Origin: Advenella incenata
GTDB lineage: Bacteria > Pseudomonadota > Gammaproteobacteria > Burkholderiales > Burkholderiaceae_B
NCBI RefSeq assembly: GCF_004217095.1
Contig: NZ_SHKO01000002.1
Location: 682,001 to 746,000, forward strand
Length of the DNA stretch: 64,000 nt
Direction of reading: 5' to 3'
In this document: piece after piece, positions 7,956 through 16,756 of the stretch
Position numbering within the stretch: the stretch's first letter is position 1
Layout of the letters: the number at the start of each line of letters is the position of its first letter
Program-made: the position numbers and the translations under genes
The notes under the pieces: generated by a model
Told to the model about the DNA's origin: nothing
Seen by the model: the letters and a program-made list of their open reading frames with translations, nothing else
Databases searched by the model: none

Positions 7956-8948
7956 ATGAAGAAATTACAACACCAACTCACGCACCTGGCTGCCATATTG
8001 GGACTGTTGGCCGCGCCATTGTCCTATGCGGCGGACGCTGCGACTAATTATCCGACCAAACCTGTCAAGCTGGTTGTCGGCTACGCGCCAGGTGGCACGA
8101 CGGATATCAGCGCGCGATTAATGGCCGATATGCTTTCCAAAGAACTGGGTCAGCCGTTCATCGTGGAAAACAAGCCCGGTGCAAACAGTAATATTGGGGC
8201 CGAGTATGTTGCAAAGTCCAAGGCTGACGGCTATACGCTGCTGGTTGGGTCAATTTCAACTGCAATTAATGCCTCCCTGTATTCCAAGCTGGGGTATGAC
8301 CCATTGAAGGATTTTGCAGCGGTCGGACTGCTCAATATTGTGCCCAATATCATGGCCGTCAATCCCAAGGTGCCGGTCAAGACAGTAAAAGAGTATATTG
8401 AATATGCGAAAAAGAACCCCGATGCGCTGACGTGTGCCTCGCCGGGTAACGGCTCCTCTGCTCATCTTGGTTGCGAATTGTTCAAAATCAAGTCAGGCAT
8501 TTCCATTCTGCATGTACCCTATCGTGGAAGTGGCCCTGCAGTAGCCGATCTGCTGGGCGGGCAGGTGTCTTCCATTTTTGATAATCTGCCGCCTTTACTG
8601 CCCCATGTCCGCTCAGGCAAATTGACGGGACTGGCGGTCACGACAGCCGAGCGCGTGCCATTTGCTCCTGACATTCCTACGATCGCCGAGTCTGGAGTCG
8701 AGGGCTTTGACGTGGCTGCCTGGTTCGGTGTGTTCGCACCGGCAGAAACGCCACCTGCGATTATCGAGAAAGTGAATGTGGCGCTCAATAAGGCGCTTGC
8801 TGACCCGGCATTGATTAAAAATTACAGCGCGAATGGCTTTTTGATGCCTACAGCGCCCAACACAACGGCTTCGTTCAGGGCATTTGTCGAGAGCGAAGTG
8901 AGCAAATGGGGCGAGGTCGTCAAGGCGACAAACCTGAAAATAGACTAA
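7956..8948 (+). CDS. Bug/TctC-family solute receptor
   Basis: 330 residues from the ATG at 7956, with GGATGGA just upstream; a TTG at 7944 is an alternative. A signal peptide (about residues 1-27, ending LSYAADA) is followed by YPTKPVKLVVGYAPGGTTDI, ENKPGANSNIGAEYV, ADGYTLLVG and VPYRGSGPAVADLLGG, the standard Bug landmarks. There is a cysteine pair, LTCASPGNGSSAHLGC, unusual among the receptors in this window and possibly a disulfide. It follows the 2-hydroxyacid oxidase and is closed by a strong terminator, so the two form a likely oxidase-receptor unit. Confidence 0.92.
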   Translation: MKKLQHQLTHLAAILGLLAAPLSYAADAATNYPTKPVKLVVGYAPGGTTDISARLMADMLSKELGQPFIVENKPGANSNIGAEYVAKSKADGYTLLVGSISTAINASLYSKLGYDPLKDFAAVGLLNIVPNIMAVNPKVPVKTVKEYIEYAKKNPDALTCASPGNGSSAHLGCELFKIKSGISILHVPYRGSGPAVADLLGGQVSSIFDNLPPLLPHVRSGKLTGLAVTTAERVPFAPDIPTIAESGVEGFDVAAWFGVFAPAETPPAIIEKVNVALNKALADPALIKNYSANGFLMPTAPNTTASFRAFVESEVSKWGEVVKATNLKID

Positions 8949-8993
8949 AGGGATTGGGCTGGCGGTTTCGCTGAGATATTCCAGAAGAGCCGA

Positions 8994-9038
8994 AAAAGAC
9001 GCAGTTGCAAGGCTAAGTGCCCGGCTTCTGCGTCTTTT
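8994..9038 (+). terminator. rho-independent terminator after the Bug gene
   Basis: AAAAGACGCAG (8994-9004) and CTGCGTCTTTT (9028-9038) make a perfect 11-bp stem, followed by TGTTTATATAG. It lies 46 bp after the Bug stop codon. A-tracts and T-tracts on both sides mean it could act in both directions. Confidence 0.8.
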
Positions 9039-9294
9039 GTTTATATAGTTACATCCAAGTTCGTTTTTTGAATCGTCTGCAACGATTAAGAAAAATGCAT
9101 TCGCTTAATGCAACGCTACATTCGCAATAACTCCTTGGCGTAGTGGGATGAGTCGTTGCGGCTCCTTGCCGTACTCCCGGTTGCGATGAGCGGGTAATTC
9201 ACAGATATTCACCTGCCAAATAGAGAATACAAGGGATTACCCTGTAAAAAACGACCTGAATATCCATTGCTACGTAGGAAAAATACACATATAC
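9039..9294. other. intergenic stretch without a recognised gene
   Basis: About 256 bp between the terminator and the GntR operator. No ORF with a plausible ribosome site and no repeat or RNA fold was recognised. It probably contains the promoter of the GntR gene. Confidence 0.5.
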
Positions 9295-9312
9295 TTGTAT
9301 ACAGGTATACAA
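9295..9312. promoter_or_regulatory. 18-bp palindrome, probable GntR operator
   Basis: TTGTATACAGGTATACAA: two GTATAC-containing half sites, TTGTATAC and GTATACAA, arranged as a perfect inverted repeat around AG. It ends 12 bp before the gntR ATG and overlaps its ribosome-site region. TTGTATACAA-like sequences are typical operators of FadR-subfamily GntR regulators, so autorepression is likely. Confidence 0.65.
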
Positions 9313-9324
9313 AAAGGAAGAAAG

Positions 9325-9990
9325 ATGGTCGTTTATCTGGAACACGCTTTTGATCCCCTTTGGGTCAAGGTTGCTAATGCCTTGCGAGATCAAATCCTGC
9401 AGGGTCACATTAAGCACGGAGAGTTGCTTTCCGAAAACAAGCTTGCCAGTGAGTTCGATGTAAGCCGAACCCCGGTACGGGAAGCGTTGCGTCTGCTCAT
9501 GGAAGAGGGCTTGGTCGAAATGCTGGCCGGGCGCAAGGTCAGAGTGATTATCCCACGCCTGGAAGATATCACCGAAATCTACCAAATACGCTGGATCCTG
9601 GAGTCAGCAGCATTGCATGAGTTGGGTCAAAATCCCGTGCTCGCCAAGAAAGTGTCGGGGGAGCTCAGAGTATGTCTTGAGCAGGCGCGTCAGGCACTGG
9701 ATAACAAGAACGTCATGCAATTGGCGACAGCGAACGAAAAATTCCATGGAGTGCTTATTTCTGCTCTAAGGAATCAGCGCATCAGCGCGCAATTTAAGAC
9801 GATACACAATTTGATTACGCTGTATCGACGACAAACTTTGGAAAGTGACAGTTGGGCAGTGACAGGCGATGAGGAGCATATCCAATTAGTGCAATTCATT
9901 GAGCAAGGTGCCATTGATCAGGCATTGGATCTGCTCAAACGGCACTTGTGCGAAGCCAAGAAAGTATTGCGGGAGTATTTGGAGCAATAA
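9325..9990 (+). CDS. GntR family regulator, FadR/FCD subfamily
   Basis: 221 residues from the ATG at 9325, which has AGGAAG (9315-9320) before it; a TTG at 9295 would start inside the operator and is unlikely. The winged HTH occupies about residues 10-75, with SENKLASEFDVSRTPVREAL as the conserved GntR signature. The C-terminal all-helical FCD ligand domain (about 85-215) shows EIYQIRWILES near 82, the entry to the metal- or acid-binding pocket. FCD regulators typically respond to carboxylic acids. It sits directly in front of a Bug receptor, an FAD oxidoreductase and a DsbA-fold isomerase on the same strand, the obvious targets. Confidence 0.9.
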   Translation: MVVYLEHAFDPLWVKVANALRDQILQGHIKHGELLSENKLASEFDVSRTPVREALRLLMEEGLVEMLAGRKVRVIIPRLEDITEIYQIRWILESAALHELGQNPVLAKKVSGELRVCLEQARQALDNKNVMQLATANEKFHGVLISALRNQRISAQFKTIHNLITLYRRQTLESDSWAVTGDEEHIQLVQFIEQGAIDQALDLLKRHLCEAKKVLREYLEQ

Positions 9991-10023
9991 CTTGCAAACA
10001 TAAAAAAATCAAGGAGACAAGCC

Positions 10024-10992
10024 ATGATTAGACTAAGACATAGTATGGGAATACTTCTGGCGACACTGTTGGTTCAGACGCCAGCCTGGAGCGAGGAGTT
10101 TCCAAAACGTCCCGTGACATTTCTTGTGCCTTTCCCTGCAGGGACAGCAACTGATGTGATTGCACGAATCGTTGGCAACGAACTTAGCAATAAATGGGGA
10201 CAAAGCGTTGTTGTGGATAACCGGCCGGGAGCCGGTGGCAATATCGGCAGCGAATCAGCCGCCAAGGCGAAGGCCGATGGATATACGGTTCTGTGGGCTA
10301 CGGTGGCCAACTCCATAAGCACGACACTGTATAAAAATCTCCAATACAACTTTCGTGACGATTTTGATGCGGTAACTTTAGTGACAAAGCTGCCGCTAGT
10401 CTTGGTCACTAACCAGAGCCGCAACTATGGAACGGTACCGGACATGGTCGAGTTCTCCAAAGGGCATAAGGAAGCGCTAACTTTTGGCTCGGGCGGTGTG
10501 GGCACGAGTAATCACCTGGCTGGTGAGATGTTGAATGCGCTAAGTGGGACCGAGATGGTGCATGTTCCTTATAAGGGAACGCCCAATGCCTATTCTGATT
10601 TGATTGCTGATCGAATATCGGTAATGTTCGACAATATTGTACCTGCGATGGTGCAGATCAAGACCGGCAAGCTTAAGCCACTGGCTGTGGCCAGCCTTGA
10701 TCGCAGTCCTCAGTTGCCCAATGTGCCGACCATGAATGAATCGGGCTACCCGGGCTTTGAGGCTGTGTCGTGGCTGGCGATGGTGGTACCTCACGGAACG
10801 CCCGTGGATATCGTTGAAAAAATCAATCGAGATGCTGTAGCGGTTCTTAACGATCCCAAAGTGCAGGAAAAAATGACTACTTTTGGGGCTGAGGCCGAAC
10901 CGGGTACGCCTGCCGAGCTCGATGCCTTTATTGACAATGAAATTACAAAGTGGGCAAAGGTCATCAAGCAGGCAAATGTGACGGTTCAGTAG
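10024..10992 (+). CDS. Bug/TctC-family solute receptor
   Basis: 322 residues, with AAGGAGACA before the ATG. Signal peptide about residues 1-23 (ends TPAWSEE), then FPKRPVTFLVPFPAGTATDV, DNRPGAGGNIGSESAAKA, ADGYTVL and VPYKGTPNAYSDLI. It starts 34 bp after the GntR gene and 60 bp before the FAD oxidoreductase, so the four genes 9325-13064 look like one operon for uptake and oxidation of an organic acid. Confidence 0.92.
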   Translation: MIRLRHSMGILLATLLVQTPAWSEEFPKRPVTFLVPFPAGTATDVIARIVGNELSNKWGQSVVVDNRPGAGGNIGSESAAKAKADGYTVLWATVANSISTTLYKNLQYNFRDDFDAVTLVTKLPLVLVTNQSRNYGTVPDMVEFSKGHKEALTFGSGGVGTSNHLAGEMLNALSGTEMVHVPYKGTPNAYSDLIADRISVMFDNIVPAMVQIKTGKLKPLAVASLDRSPQLPNVPTMNESGYPGFEAVSWLAMVVPHGTPVDIVEKINRDAVAVLNDPKVQEKMTTFGAEAEPGTPAELDAFIDNEITKWAKVIKQANVTVQ

Positions 10993-11052
10993 CTACAGTC
11001 GCCTTGTTATTAGCCAGAATTTAATTAAAAAACAATGAGAGATGAGGTTTGT

Positions 11053-12447
11053 ATGAGTATCAAGGATGTTCAAGAAGATTATGTCGAACCCGCCAAGCGG
11101 ATCCCCACGTTGATGCAGGTTGACGTAGTGGTGGTCGGTGGCGGTACGACCGGCCCCTTTGCTGCCATCAGTGCGGCACGGCAGGGTAAAACGGTCGCAC
11201 TGATAGAAAGGTTTGGATCGCTCGGTGGAAATCTTACCTTGGGGTTAAATACCAAACCTTCGGGGGCGCTCATAGGAGGACTGCCTCTGGAAGTGTGGAA
11301 TCTGGCCCGTACTGAAGGGGGTGCGGGTGACGATTACATGGCACTAACCAAGACCGGAGGCATGAAAATAGCCTCGCCGTGCGATCCGGAGATAATGAAA
11401 ATACTGCTCACACGATTGTGTGTTGATGCCGGGGTACAGATTCTGTTCGAGACTTTCGTTTCTGCACCGATCATCAATGGAGATGCCGTTGAAGGGGTAG
11501 TTATTGAAAGTAAGGCAGGTCGCCAATGCATACGGTCCAAGATCGTGATTGACTGCTCGGCCGATGCGGACATGGCTTATAAAGCGGGTGCGCCATTTGT
11601 AATGGGCTCCGGCGGTAAAGAAGAAAAAATGCAGCCAGTCTCAATGTACTTCACAATGTCAAATGTAGACTTGCGCCGCCTGGCTCAGTGGGCTAAGACA
11701 ACAGACGATGTACCGGCGCAGGCTATTCCTGATACTGATGAGGGTCTGGAGTATGGACTTTGGCTGACGGGTTTTAACAAATTACTGAAGAAATTCCAGG
11801 ACGAAGAAGGCATTGTCCTTCAGCGCGACAATATTACGCTGAAGACGGCCAACGGTGTCTTGTATGTTAACGGTACACGCGTGCTGGGTGTCGATGTGTT
11901 TTCGCCTAAGGAATTTAGTGATGCGCTGATCGAATGCTATCGGCAGATTGAAGGCGTAGCCAAGTTTCTGAAAGATAGAATTCCAGGGTTTGAACAGGCT
12001 GGCATCGGACAGATTGCACCGGTCCTTGGCGTGAGGGAAACGCGTCACATCCAAGGCGAATACACGCTGACCGGGAAAGATTCTATTGAAGGCACGCGCT
12101 TTGAGGACAGCATCGCAGCAGACGTATCCGCTCTGGATATCCACGACCCCAAAGGCGGAGACGTCGACTTCCAGGGGATGAAGCCTTACGAAATTCCATA
12201 CCGAAGTCTGATCCCGTTAGGTATCGAGCAGTTGCTGGTGGCGGGCCGGGCGATCTCGGCCGACCATGATGCACATGCCCGCTCCAGAAATATGCCGGCA
12301 TGTATGGCGATGGGCCAGGCGGCGGGGATTGCGGCATCGGTGGCGATTGATGATGGCGTGTCGGTTCGTAAAGTGGATGTAACCAAGGTCCAATCGATCT
12401 TGTCGAAGATGGACATGCCGTTGCATGCTGAAGATGTCGTGCAATAA
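11053..12447 (+). CDS. FAD-dependent oxidoreductase
   Basis: 464 residues from the ATG at 11053, chosen over 11035 because GATGAGG lies five bases upstream. The dinucleotide-binding segment VVVVGGGTTGPFAAISAARQ near residue 20, followed by ALIERFGSLGGN, is the Rossmann FAD site of the FAD_oxidored group; DCSADADMAY near 170 and LLVAGRAISADHDAHARSRN near 400 are the second FAD contacts, the latter followed by MPACMAMGQAAGIAAS. No signal peptide, no Fe-S cysteine cluster. Members act on diverse substrates, including tricarballylate-like acids and halogenated compounds, so the reaction is unknown. It follows a Bug receptor and precedes a DsbA-fold isomerase by 14 bp. Confidence 0.85.
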   Translation: MSIKDVQEDYVEPAKRIPTLMQVDVVVVGGGTTGPFAAISAARQGKTVALIERFGSLGGNLTLGLNTKPSGALIGGLPLEVWNLARTEGGAGDDYMALTKTGGMKIASPCDPEIMKILLTRLCVDAGVQILFETFVSAPIINGDAVEGVVIESKAGRQCIRSKIVIDCSADADMAYKAGAPFVMGSGGKEEKMQPVSMYFTMSNVDLRRLAQWAKTTDDVPAQAIPDTDEGLEYGLWLTGFNKLLKKFQDEEGIVLQRDNITLKTANGVLYVNGTRVLGVDVFSPKEFSDALIECYRQIEGVAKFLKDRIPGFEQAGIGQIAPVLGVRETRHIQGEYTLTGKDSIEGTRFEDSIAADVSALDIHDPKGGDVDFQGMKPYEIPYRSLIPLGIEQLLVAGRAISADHDAHARSRNMPACMAMGQAAGIAASVAIDDGVSVRKVDVTKVQSILSKMDMPLHAEDVVQ

Positions 12448-12461
12448 GGGGGCGCCTATCA

Positions 12462-13064
12462 ATGACGAGCCATGTCGACTACTATTTCAGTGTCGCCAGT
12501 CCGTGGACGTATCTTGGCCATGAGCGGTTCAGTAAGCTGGCCGAGAGACATGATCTTGATGTGTCTTTTCGGCCGGTGGATTTTACGCGTGTACTTCATG
12601 CGTCGGGGGGCTTGCTGTATCAACATCGCTCCGAGCAGCGCAGACGGTATCGGCAGGTAGAGCTGGACCGCTGGCGCCATTATCTGGATATTGCGCTGAC
12701 GCTTGAGCCTGCGTATTATCCCGTAGACAGGACGCCAGCCGGTTTGTTGATGGTAGCTTGCAGACATTTGCCTCAGCAAACACGCTTTGGTTTACTGCAA
12801 GCGATCCTAGCGTCAATTTGGCGTGACAACCTTGATATTTCAAATTGGCAAGTGCTAACCAGTTTGCTAAACAATGAGGGCCTTGATGCCGATGCTATTC
12901 TTGCTGAGACCCGGCAACCAGCATGCCAGCATCTACTGGAGCGACACACGGACGATGCCATAGAGGCAGGCGTATTTGGTGTCCCGAGTTATGTGCTTGA
13001 AGAAGAAATTTTTTGGGGGCAGGATAGGCTCGATTTGCTGGCGCGTGCGTTAGAAGCAGGGTAA
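12462..13064 (+). CDS. DsbA-fold protein, 2-hydroxychromene-2-carboxylate isomerase family
   Basis: 200 residues. VDYYFSVASPWTYLGHERF at residues 5-23 is the thioredoxin-fold start with the serine that binds glutathione in kappa-class/HCCA isomerases instead of a CxxC; RPVDFTRVLHASGGLLYQ follows, and GVFGVPSYVLEEEIFWGQDRLDLL near 170 is the family's cis-proline and C-terminal signature. These enzymes catalyse glutathione-dependent isomerisations in aromatic degradation. An AAGGGGGC site precedes the start and the upstream gene ends 14 bp before, so it belongs to the same operon as the FAD oxidoreductase. Confidence 0.88.
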   Translation: MTSHVDYYFSVASPWTYLGHERFSKLAERHDLDVSFRPVDFTRVLHASGGLLYQHRSEQRRRYRQVELDRWRHYLDIALTLEPAYYPVDRTPAGLLMVACRHLPQQTRFGLLQAILASIWRDNLDISNWQVLTSLLNNEGLDADAILAETRQPACQHLLERHTDDAIEAGVFGVPSYVLEEEIFWGQDRLDLLARALEAG

Positions 13065-13247
13065 GTATGTGCGCACATGTTTGCTCGGACGACATGTTGT
13101 TGCTGCGAGTTCATATCTAACCATATCAGCCCCGATTTTTCTGGTATTACCCCTGCAATTCCATTCAGTGAAATTGCACTTGTAATTGTCAGTCAGGTGG
13201 AAGGTAGAATCCTTGAATAATTAGACGACAATGACAAGGAGACAACA

Positions 13248-14249
13248 ATGAAGGTGAATGATAAGCGTAGAGCAATGCTGATTCAAGGCGCGGCGGCAAT
13301 GGCCGGCCTGCCTTTCGCTGCACGGGTACTTGCCGCCACGCCTGAGGCAGGCAGCTATCCTGAAAAACCGATAAAGATCGTGGTGCCATTTGCGCCCGGT
13401 GGCCCGACTGATTTGATGGCCCGGGCGATTTCCAGGCCCATGAGCGAGAGCTTGGGGCAGACCATTGTGGTCATCAATAAGCCGGGCGGCACTGGTGTGA
13501 TTGCGTTGAGCGAAGTGCGCAACGCACCTGCCGATGGTTATACCCTGGCTTTTCCCTCTATCCAGGCCGTGACGACGCCGGCGCTGCGTTCTGATTTCCC
13601 ATTTGATATGACCACTGACTTTACCGGCGTCTCTGTGGTGGGTTATATCTCGCATCTGTTGGTGATCAATGTAAAAACGCCGGTAAACACCTTGGGCGAA
13701 TTCATTGACATGGTCAAGGCCAAGCCCTCTGCCTATTTCTATGGCTCTTCGGGCAATGGATCGTCTGGGCATCTGGCAATGGAAATGCTCAAGGACCGGG
13801 CGGGTATCGCACTGGAGCACACGCCGTATAAGGGCGCTGCTCCCGCTATCCAGGACCTTCTGTCGGGCAGGATCCACGCCATTTTCCTGGATACCACGGT
13901 TGCCTTGCCCTTGTTGAAAGACAATAAAATCAAGGCGTTGGCCGTGCCTACGGCAAAACGGTCACCAGTGGTGCCCGATGTGCCCACGATTGCCGAGCAA
14001 GGTTTTCCCGGATTTGAGATTCATCCCTGGTATGGCTTGCTGGCCCGGGCTGGAACTGATCCGGCCATCATCAGCAAGCTGAATGAGCATGTAAAAAAAG
14101 CGCTGGCCGACACCCGAGTGGCAGAGACATTTAAATCGATGGGTATCGAGTCGGGCGGCAATAGTGTAGAGGAGTTCAATCAAGTCATCAGGGAAGATCT
14201 GAAAACCTGGGATGGTATTGCCAAAAAGCTTAATCTGAAAATTCAATAG
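13248..14249 (+). CDS. Bug/TctC-family solute receptor with a Tat-like signal
   Basis: 333 residues, with CAAGGAGACAACA before the ATG. The N-terminus reads DKRRAMLIQGAAAMAGLPFA followed by A-rich sequence and a cleavage region near residue 33; twin arginines ahead of a mild hydrophobic core suggest Tat export, unlike the Sec-type signals of the other Bug proteins here. Then YPEKPIKIVVPFAPGGPTDL, INKPGGTGVIALSEV, ADGYTLAF and TPYKGAAPAIQDLLSGR. A D-2-hydroxyacid dehydrogenase follows after seven bases. The pair probably forms an uptake and oxidoreduction unit. Confidence 0.92.
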   Translation: MKVNDKRRAMLIQGAAAMAGLPFAARVLAATPEAGSYPEKPIKIVVPFAPGGPTDLMARAISRPMSESLGQTIVVINKPGGTGVIALSEVRNAPADGYTLAFPSIQAVTTPALRSDFPFDMTTDFTGVSVVGYISHLLVINVKTPVNTLGEFIDMVKAKPSAYFYGSSGNGSSGHLAMEMLKDRAGIALEHTPYKGAAPAIQDLLSGRIHAIFLDTTVALPLLKDNKIKALAVPTAKRSPVVPDVPTIAEQGFPGFEIHPWYGLLARAGTDPAIISKLNEHVKKALADTRVAETFKSMGIESGGNSVEEFNQVIREDLKTWDGIAKKLNLKIQ

Positions 14250-14256
14250 ACCTATT

Positions 14257-15198
14257 ATGCACATCATCATTCCTGAAGATTACCAAGATTGCGTTCGTGA
14301 TCTGGACTGTTTCACGAAACTACAATCGCATGAAGTGACTGTCTACAATGACAGTTGTAAAGATCCGGATGAACTGGTGCGACGTTTTGCGCAAGCCGAT
14401 GCGCTGGTGCTGACCAGGGAAAGAACGGTGTTGACAGAAGATATGCTCAGGCAGTTGCCCCGGTTAAAGCTCATCAGTCAAATAGGCAAGGTGGCAGGGC
14501 ACATTGATCTTGCGGCCTGCCGTCGCCTGGACATCGCTGTGGCTCAGGGAGCCGGGTCAGGCACCGCGACCGCAGAACTTACCTGGGCGTTGATTCTGGC
14601 CAGCCGCCGGCATATCGTGGCCGAGGCCAATCGTCTTAAGCAGGGCTTGTGGCAGGGAAGTCTTGGTCAGAAATTACAGGGCCACAGGTTGGGCATATGG
14701 AGCTATGGCAGAATCGGCGAGCAGGTTGCGCGATATGGTCGTGCCTTCGGCATGAATGTCTGGGTGTGGGGCAGGTCGGGATCGACGGATAAAGCCCGAT
14801 CCGACGGTTTTGAAGTGGCGTCATCCCGGGAAGACTTTTTTGCACAAAGCGATATCGTTTCCCTGCATATCCGTCTTAATGATGAGACGCAGGGCATTGT
14901 AAAAGAAGCCGATCTGGCCAGAATGGGTGCCCACGCGTTGATCGTCAACACCAGCAGGGCAGAGCTGATTGAAACCGGCGCGCTGCAGAATGCGCTGGCT
15001 AACGGCGCTCCCGGCTTTGCAGCCGTTGACGTCTATGAGGAGGAACCGGCTACCGCCTCGCCGCTGCTTGATATGCCAAATGTATTATGCACCCCGCACC
15101 TGGGGTATGTAGAACGAGATAATTACGAAAGTTATTTCGCAACTGCGTTTGATAATATCAATCACTTTTTTGCGGGCGAACCAACCAACCTGGTGTGA
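14257..15198 (+). CDS. D-isomer-specific 2-hydroxyacid dehydrogenase
   Basis: 313 residues. The NAD-binding domain begins near 135 with LGIWSYGRIGEQVARYG; the canonical GxGxxG of the family is SxGxxG here because the first glycine is serine. Catalytic residues are visible: Arg in IVNTSRAELIETGAL, Glu in DVYEEEPA and His in TPHLGY. The family interconverts 2-oxoacids and D-2-hydroxyacids, including 3-phosphoglycerate, glyoxylate and D-lactate. It starts seven bases after the Bug stop and is therefore co-transcribed. A housekeeping SerA role is unlikely: there is no ACT domain and the context is catabolic. Confidence 0.9.
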   Translation: MHIIIPEDYQDCVRDLDCFTKLQSHEVTVYNDSCKDPDELVRRFAQADALVLTRERTVLTEDMLRQLPRLKLISQIGKVAGHIDLAACRRLDIAVAQGAGSGTATAELTWALILASRRHIVAEANRLKQGLWQGSLGQKLQGHRLGIWSYGRIGEQVARYGRAFGMNVWVWGRSGSTDKARSDGFEVASSREDFFAQSDIVSLHIRLNDETQGIVKEADLARMGAHALIVNTSRAELIETGALQNALANGAPGFAAVDVYEEEPATASPLLDMPNVLCTPHLGYVERDNYESYFATAFDNINHFFAGEPTNLV

Positions 15199-15319
15199 GT
15201 GCACGCAAACTTTCGGATTGGTCTCAGGATTTGCCTTAGGCATTCTACGGATAATCCGTCTTTCCTTGAATGCCTTGATACGCCAGAATGACTCTCGTAC
15301 AAACCAACGGGAGATAAAT

Positions 15320-15757
15320 ATGGCATCAACACATTCATTAGATACGCGAGCCAATCTTGTCTCGGTATCTCGCAAAGGTTGGACCACGGTGGTGCTTGCG
15401 TTTGCGACTTATGCAACACCAATATCGGCGCTGGCCAACGGGGCCATTTCACCCGGGCAGACGTTTCAGTTGGCGCTCGAAGCCCAGACCGCAGGTCATT
15501 ATGAGCAGATGCTGACGTTATTGCGATCCGCAGGAGAGGCCGATCATTTGGCGGCGCAGGAAATGCTTGGCATGGCGCTTTTGGTTGGACCAACGCTTTA
15601 TGGCGATGCGGTTAAAGCGGATCGGTGCGAGGCCGGGCAATGGATTGGGCGGGCGCTTGCCCAGGGAAGCGAAGTGGCACGGTATCAATGGGCGTTTCTT
15701 GGACGGGTGCGGCAAGTGCCGCCGGGAGATCGGCCTTGTGATTCCGCTGCCGGATAA
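15320..15757 (+). CDS. small exported protein with Sel1-like repeats
   Basis: 145 residues from the ATG at 15320, preceded by ACGGGAGA; a longer frame upstream overlaps the dehydrogenase region and lacks a good site. A signal peptide is plausible (hydrophobic TTVVLAFATYATPISALANG, residues 22-41). The mature part contains helical segments of the Sel1/TPR type: AAQEMLGMALLVGPTLYGD and AGQWIGRALAQGSEVARYQW. Such proteins usually mediate protein contacts in the periplasm. It is a monocistron 121 bp after the dehydrogenase; its role is unknown. Confidence 0.6.
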   Translation: MASTHSLDTRANLVSVSRKGWTTVVLAFATYATPISALANGAISPGQTFQLALEAQTAGHYEQMLTLLRSAGEADHLAAQEMLGMALLVGPTLYGDAVKADRCEAGQWIGRALAQGSEVARYQWAFLGRVRQVPPGDRPCDSAAG

Positions 15758-16147
15758 TCGGGCAGGAAAAAGCGGGCATAGGCGCCTGGATTTTAATATC
15801 GATAAGACTGACGCTTCGTCTAGCGCGACCCGGTTTGAAGGACAGTCCAGAATGGAGCGGCCAAAGCTTGTGCTTCGTGCCCCAGTAGCGGCTTCTGTGC
15901 GTGACTGACGACAGCCAGCGGCGCTGTGGAATCATATTTTCGGTCAGGTTTATGCGGAGATTGCCAGATGTAATCACCGCAGTTTTTGCGGTGATTATGT
16001 GGCGTTCTCATGTGATCGTCAATTTTTGATGGTTATGCCATGACCAGACGATCGAGATTGGCTACTGCTGGGGGAAACGAGGTTGCATAACGAGTTTATT
16101 GAATATCGGTATGACAAGAATCAATCGCTAGCTGAGCCAGCCAATAA
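15758..16147. other. 390-bp intergenic stretch with one hairpin
   Basis: Between the small Sel1-like gene and the convergent tetR gene. Apart from the hairpin at 15971-15997 nothing was recognised. Open frames crossing it are continuations of shadow frames without ribosome sites. Confidence 0.5.
15971..15997. terminator. perfect 11-bp hairpin, probable bidirectional terminator
   Basis: TAATCACCGCA (15971-15981) and TGCGGTGATTA (15987-15997) form a perfect stem with a five-base loop GTTTT. It lies between convergent genes. A run of T directly after the stem is missing on the plus strand, so efficiency is uncertain. Confidence 0.55.
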
Positions 16148-16750
16148 TCATCCCGCCTGATCAGGCCAGGCCGCCATGGCCGTTTGCACCACTTTTTCCA
16201 GTACTGCGCGCGGCACGCCGTCCCGCATCTGAATGGCAAGGCCGTTCATCAGCGTTGCATAAAAACTGGCCAGCGCAGCCGTGTCAACGGTGTCCGACAA
16301 TTCCTTTTCGGCCTGGGCCTTGCGCAAACGCTGATGCACGGCTTCGTAGTTGCCCTGGCGCAGTCCCTTCAGAAAATCATCGACCTCGCGGTGTTCCTCG
16401 GCACAATTGGTGGCACCCAGCACCACCAGGCAGCCGTGGGTTTTGTTCGTGTTTGCAACTGGCCCCAGCGCCTCATGCAGCATGATTTCAATTGCCTTGC
16501 GTGCTGTTGGTTGCTCGCGCAGGGCACGGGCGGTCGCACTGCCGTCATGTGTGACGTAGTACTGCACCGTTTCCTTAAATAATCCTTCCTTGTTGCCGAA
16601 TGCGTTGTACAGGCTGGGCGCAGGAATACCCATGGCCGCAGTCAGATCGGCCATGGACGTGCCTTCGTAGCCGTGAGCCTGAAACAGCTGCATGGCGGCG
16701 CGCAGCACAGCATCTCTGTCGAAGGAGCGAGGTCGGCCTCTGGTTACCAT
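16148..16750 (-). CDS. TetR/AcrR family transcriptional regulator
   Basis: 200 residues. N-terminal HTH: RDAVLRAAMQLFQAHGYEGT then MADLTAAMGIPAPSLYNAFG and NKEGLFKETV, about residues 10-60. The C-terminal ligand domain includes a cysteine in KTHGCLVVLGATNC near 108-120. It is divergent from an SDR and an MFS exporter gene, the usual arrangement of a repressor with its targets, and near-identical 23-bp direct repeats in the shared 95-bp promoter region are probable operators. Confidence 0.92.
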   Translation of the reverse strand: MVTRGRPRSFDRDAVLRAAMQLFQAHGYEGTSMADLTAAMGIPAPSLYNAFGNKEGLFKETVQYYVTHDGSATARALREQPTARKAIEIMLHEALGPVANTNKTHGCLVVLGATNCAEEHREVDDFLKGLRQGNYEAVHQRLRKAQAEKELSDTVDTAALASFYATLMNGLAIQMRDGVPRAVLEKVVQTAMAAWPDQAG

Positions 16751-16756
16751 AACTAA

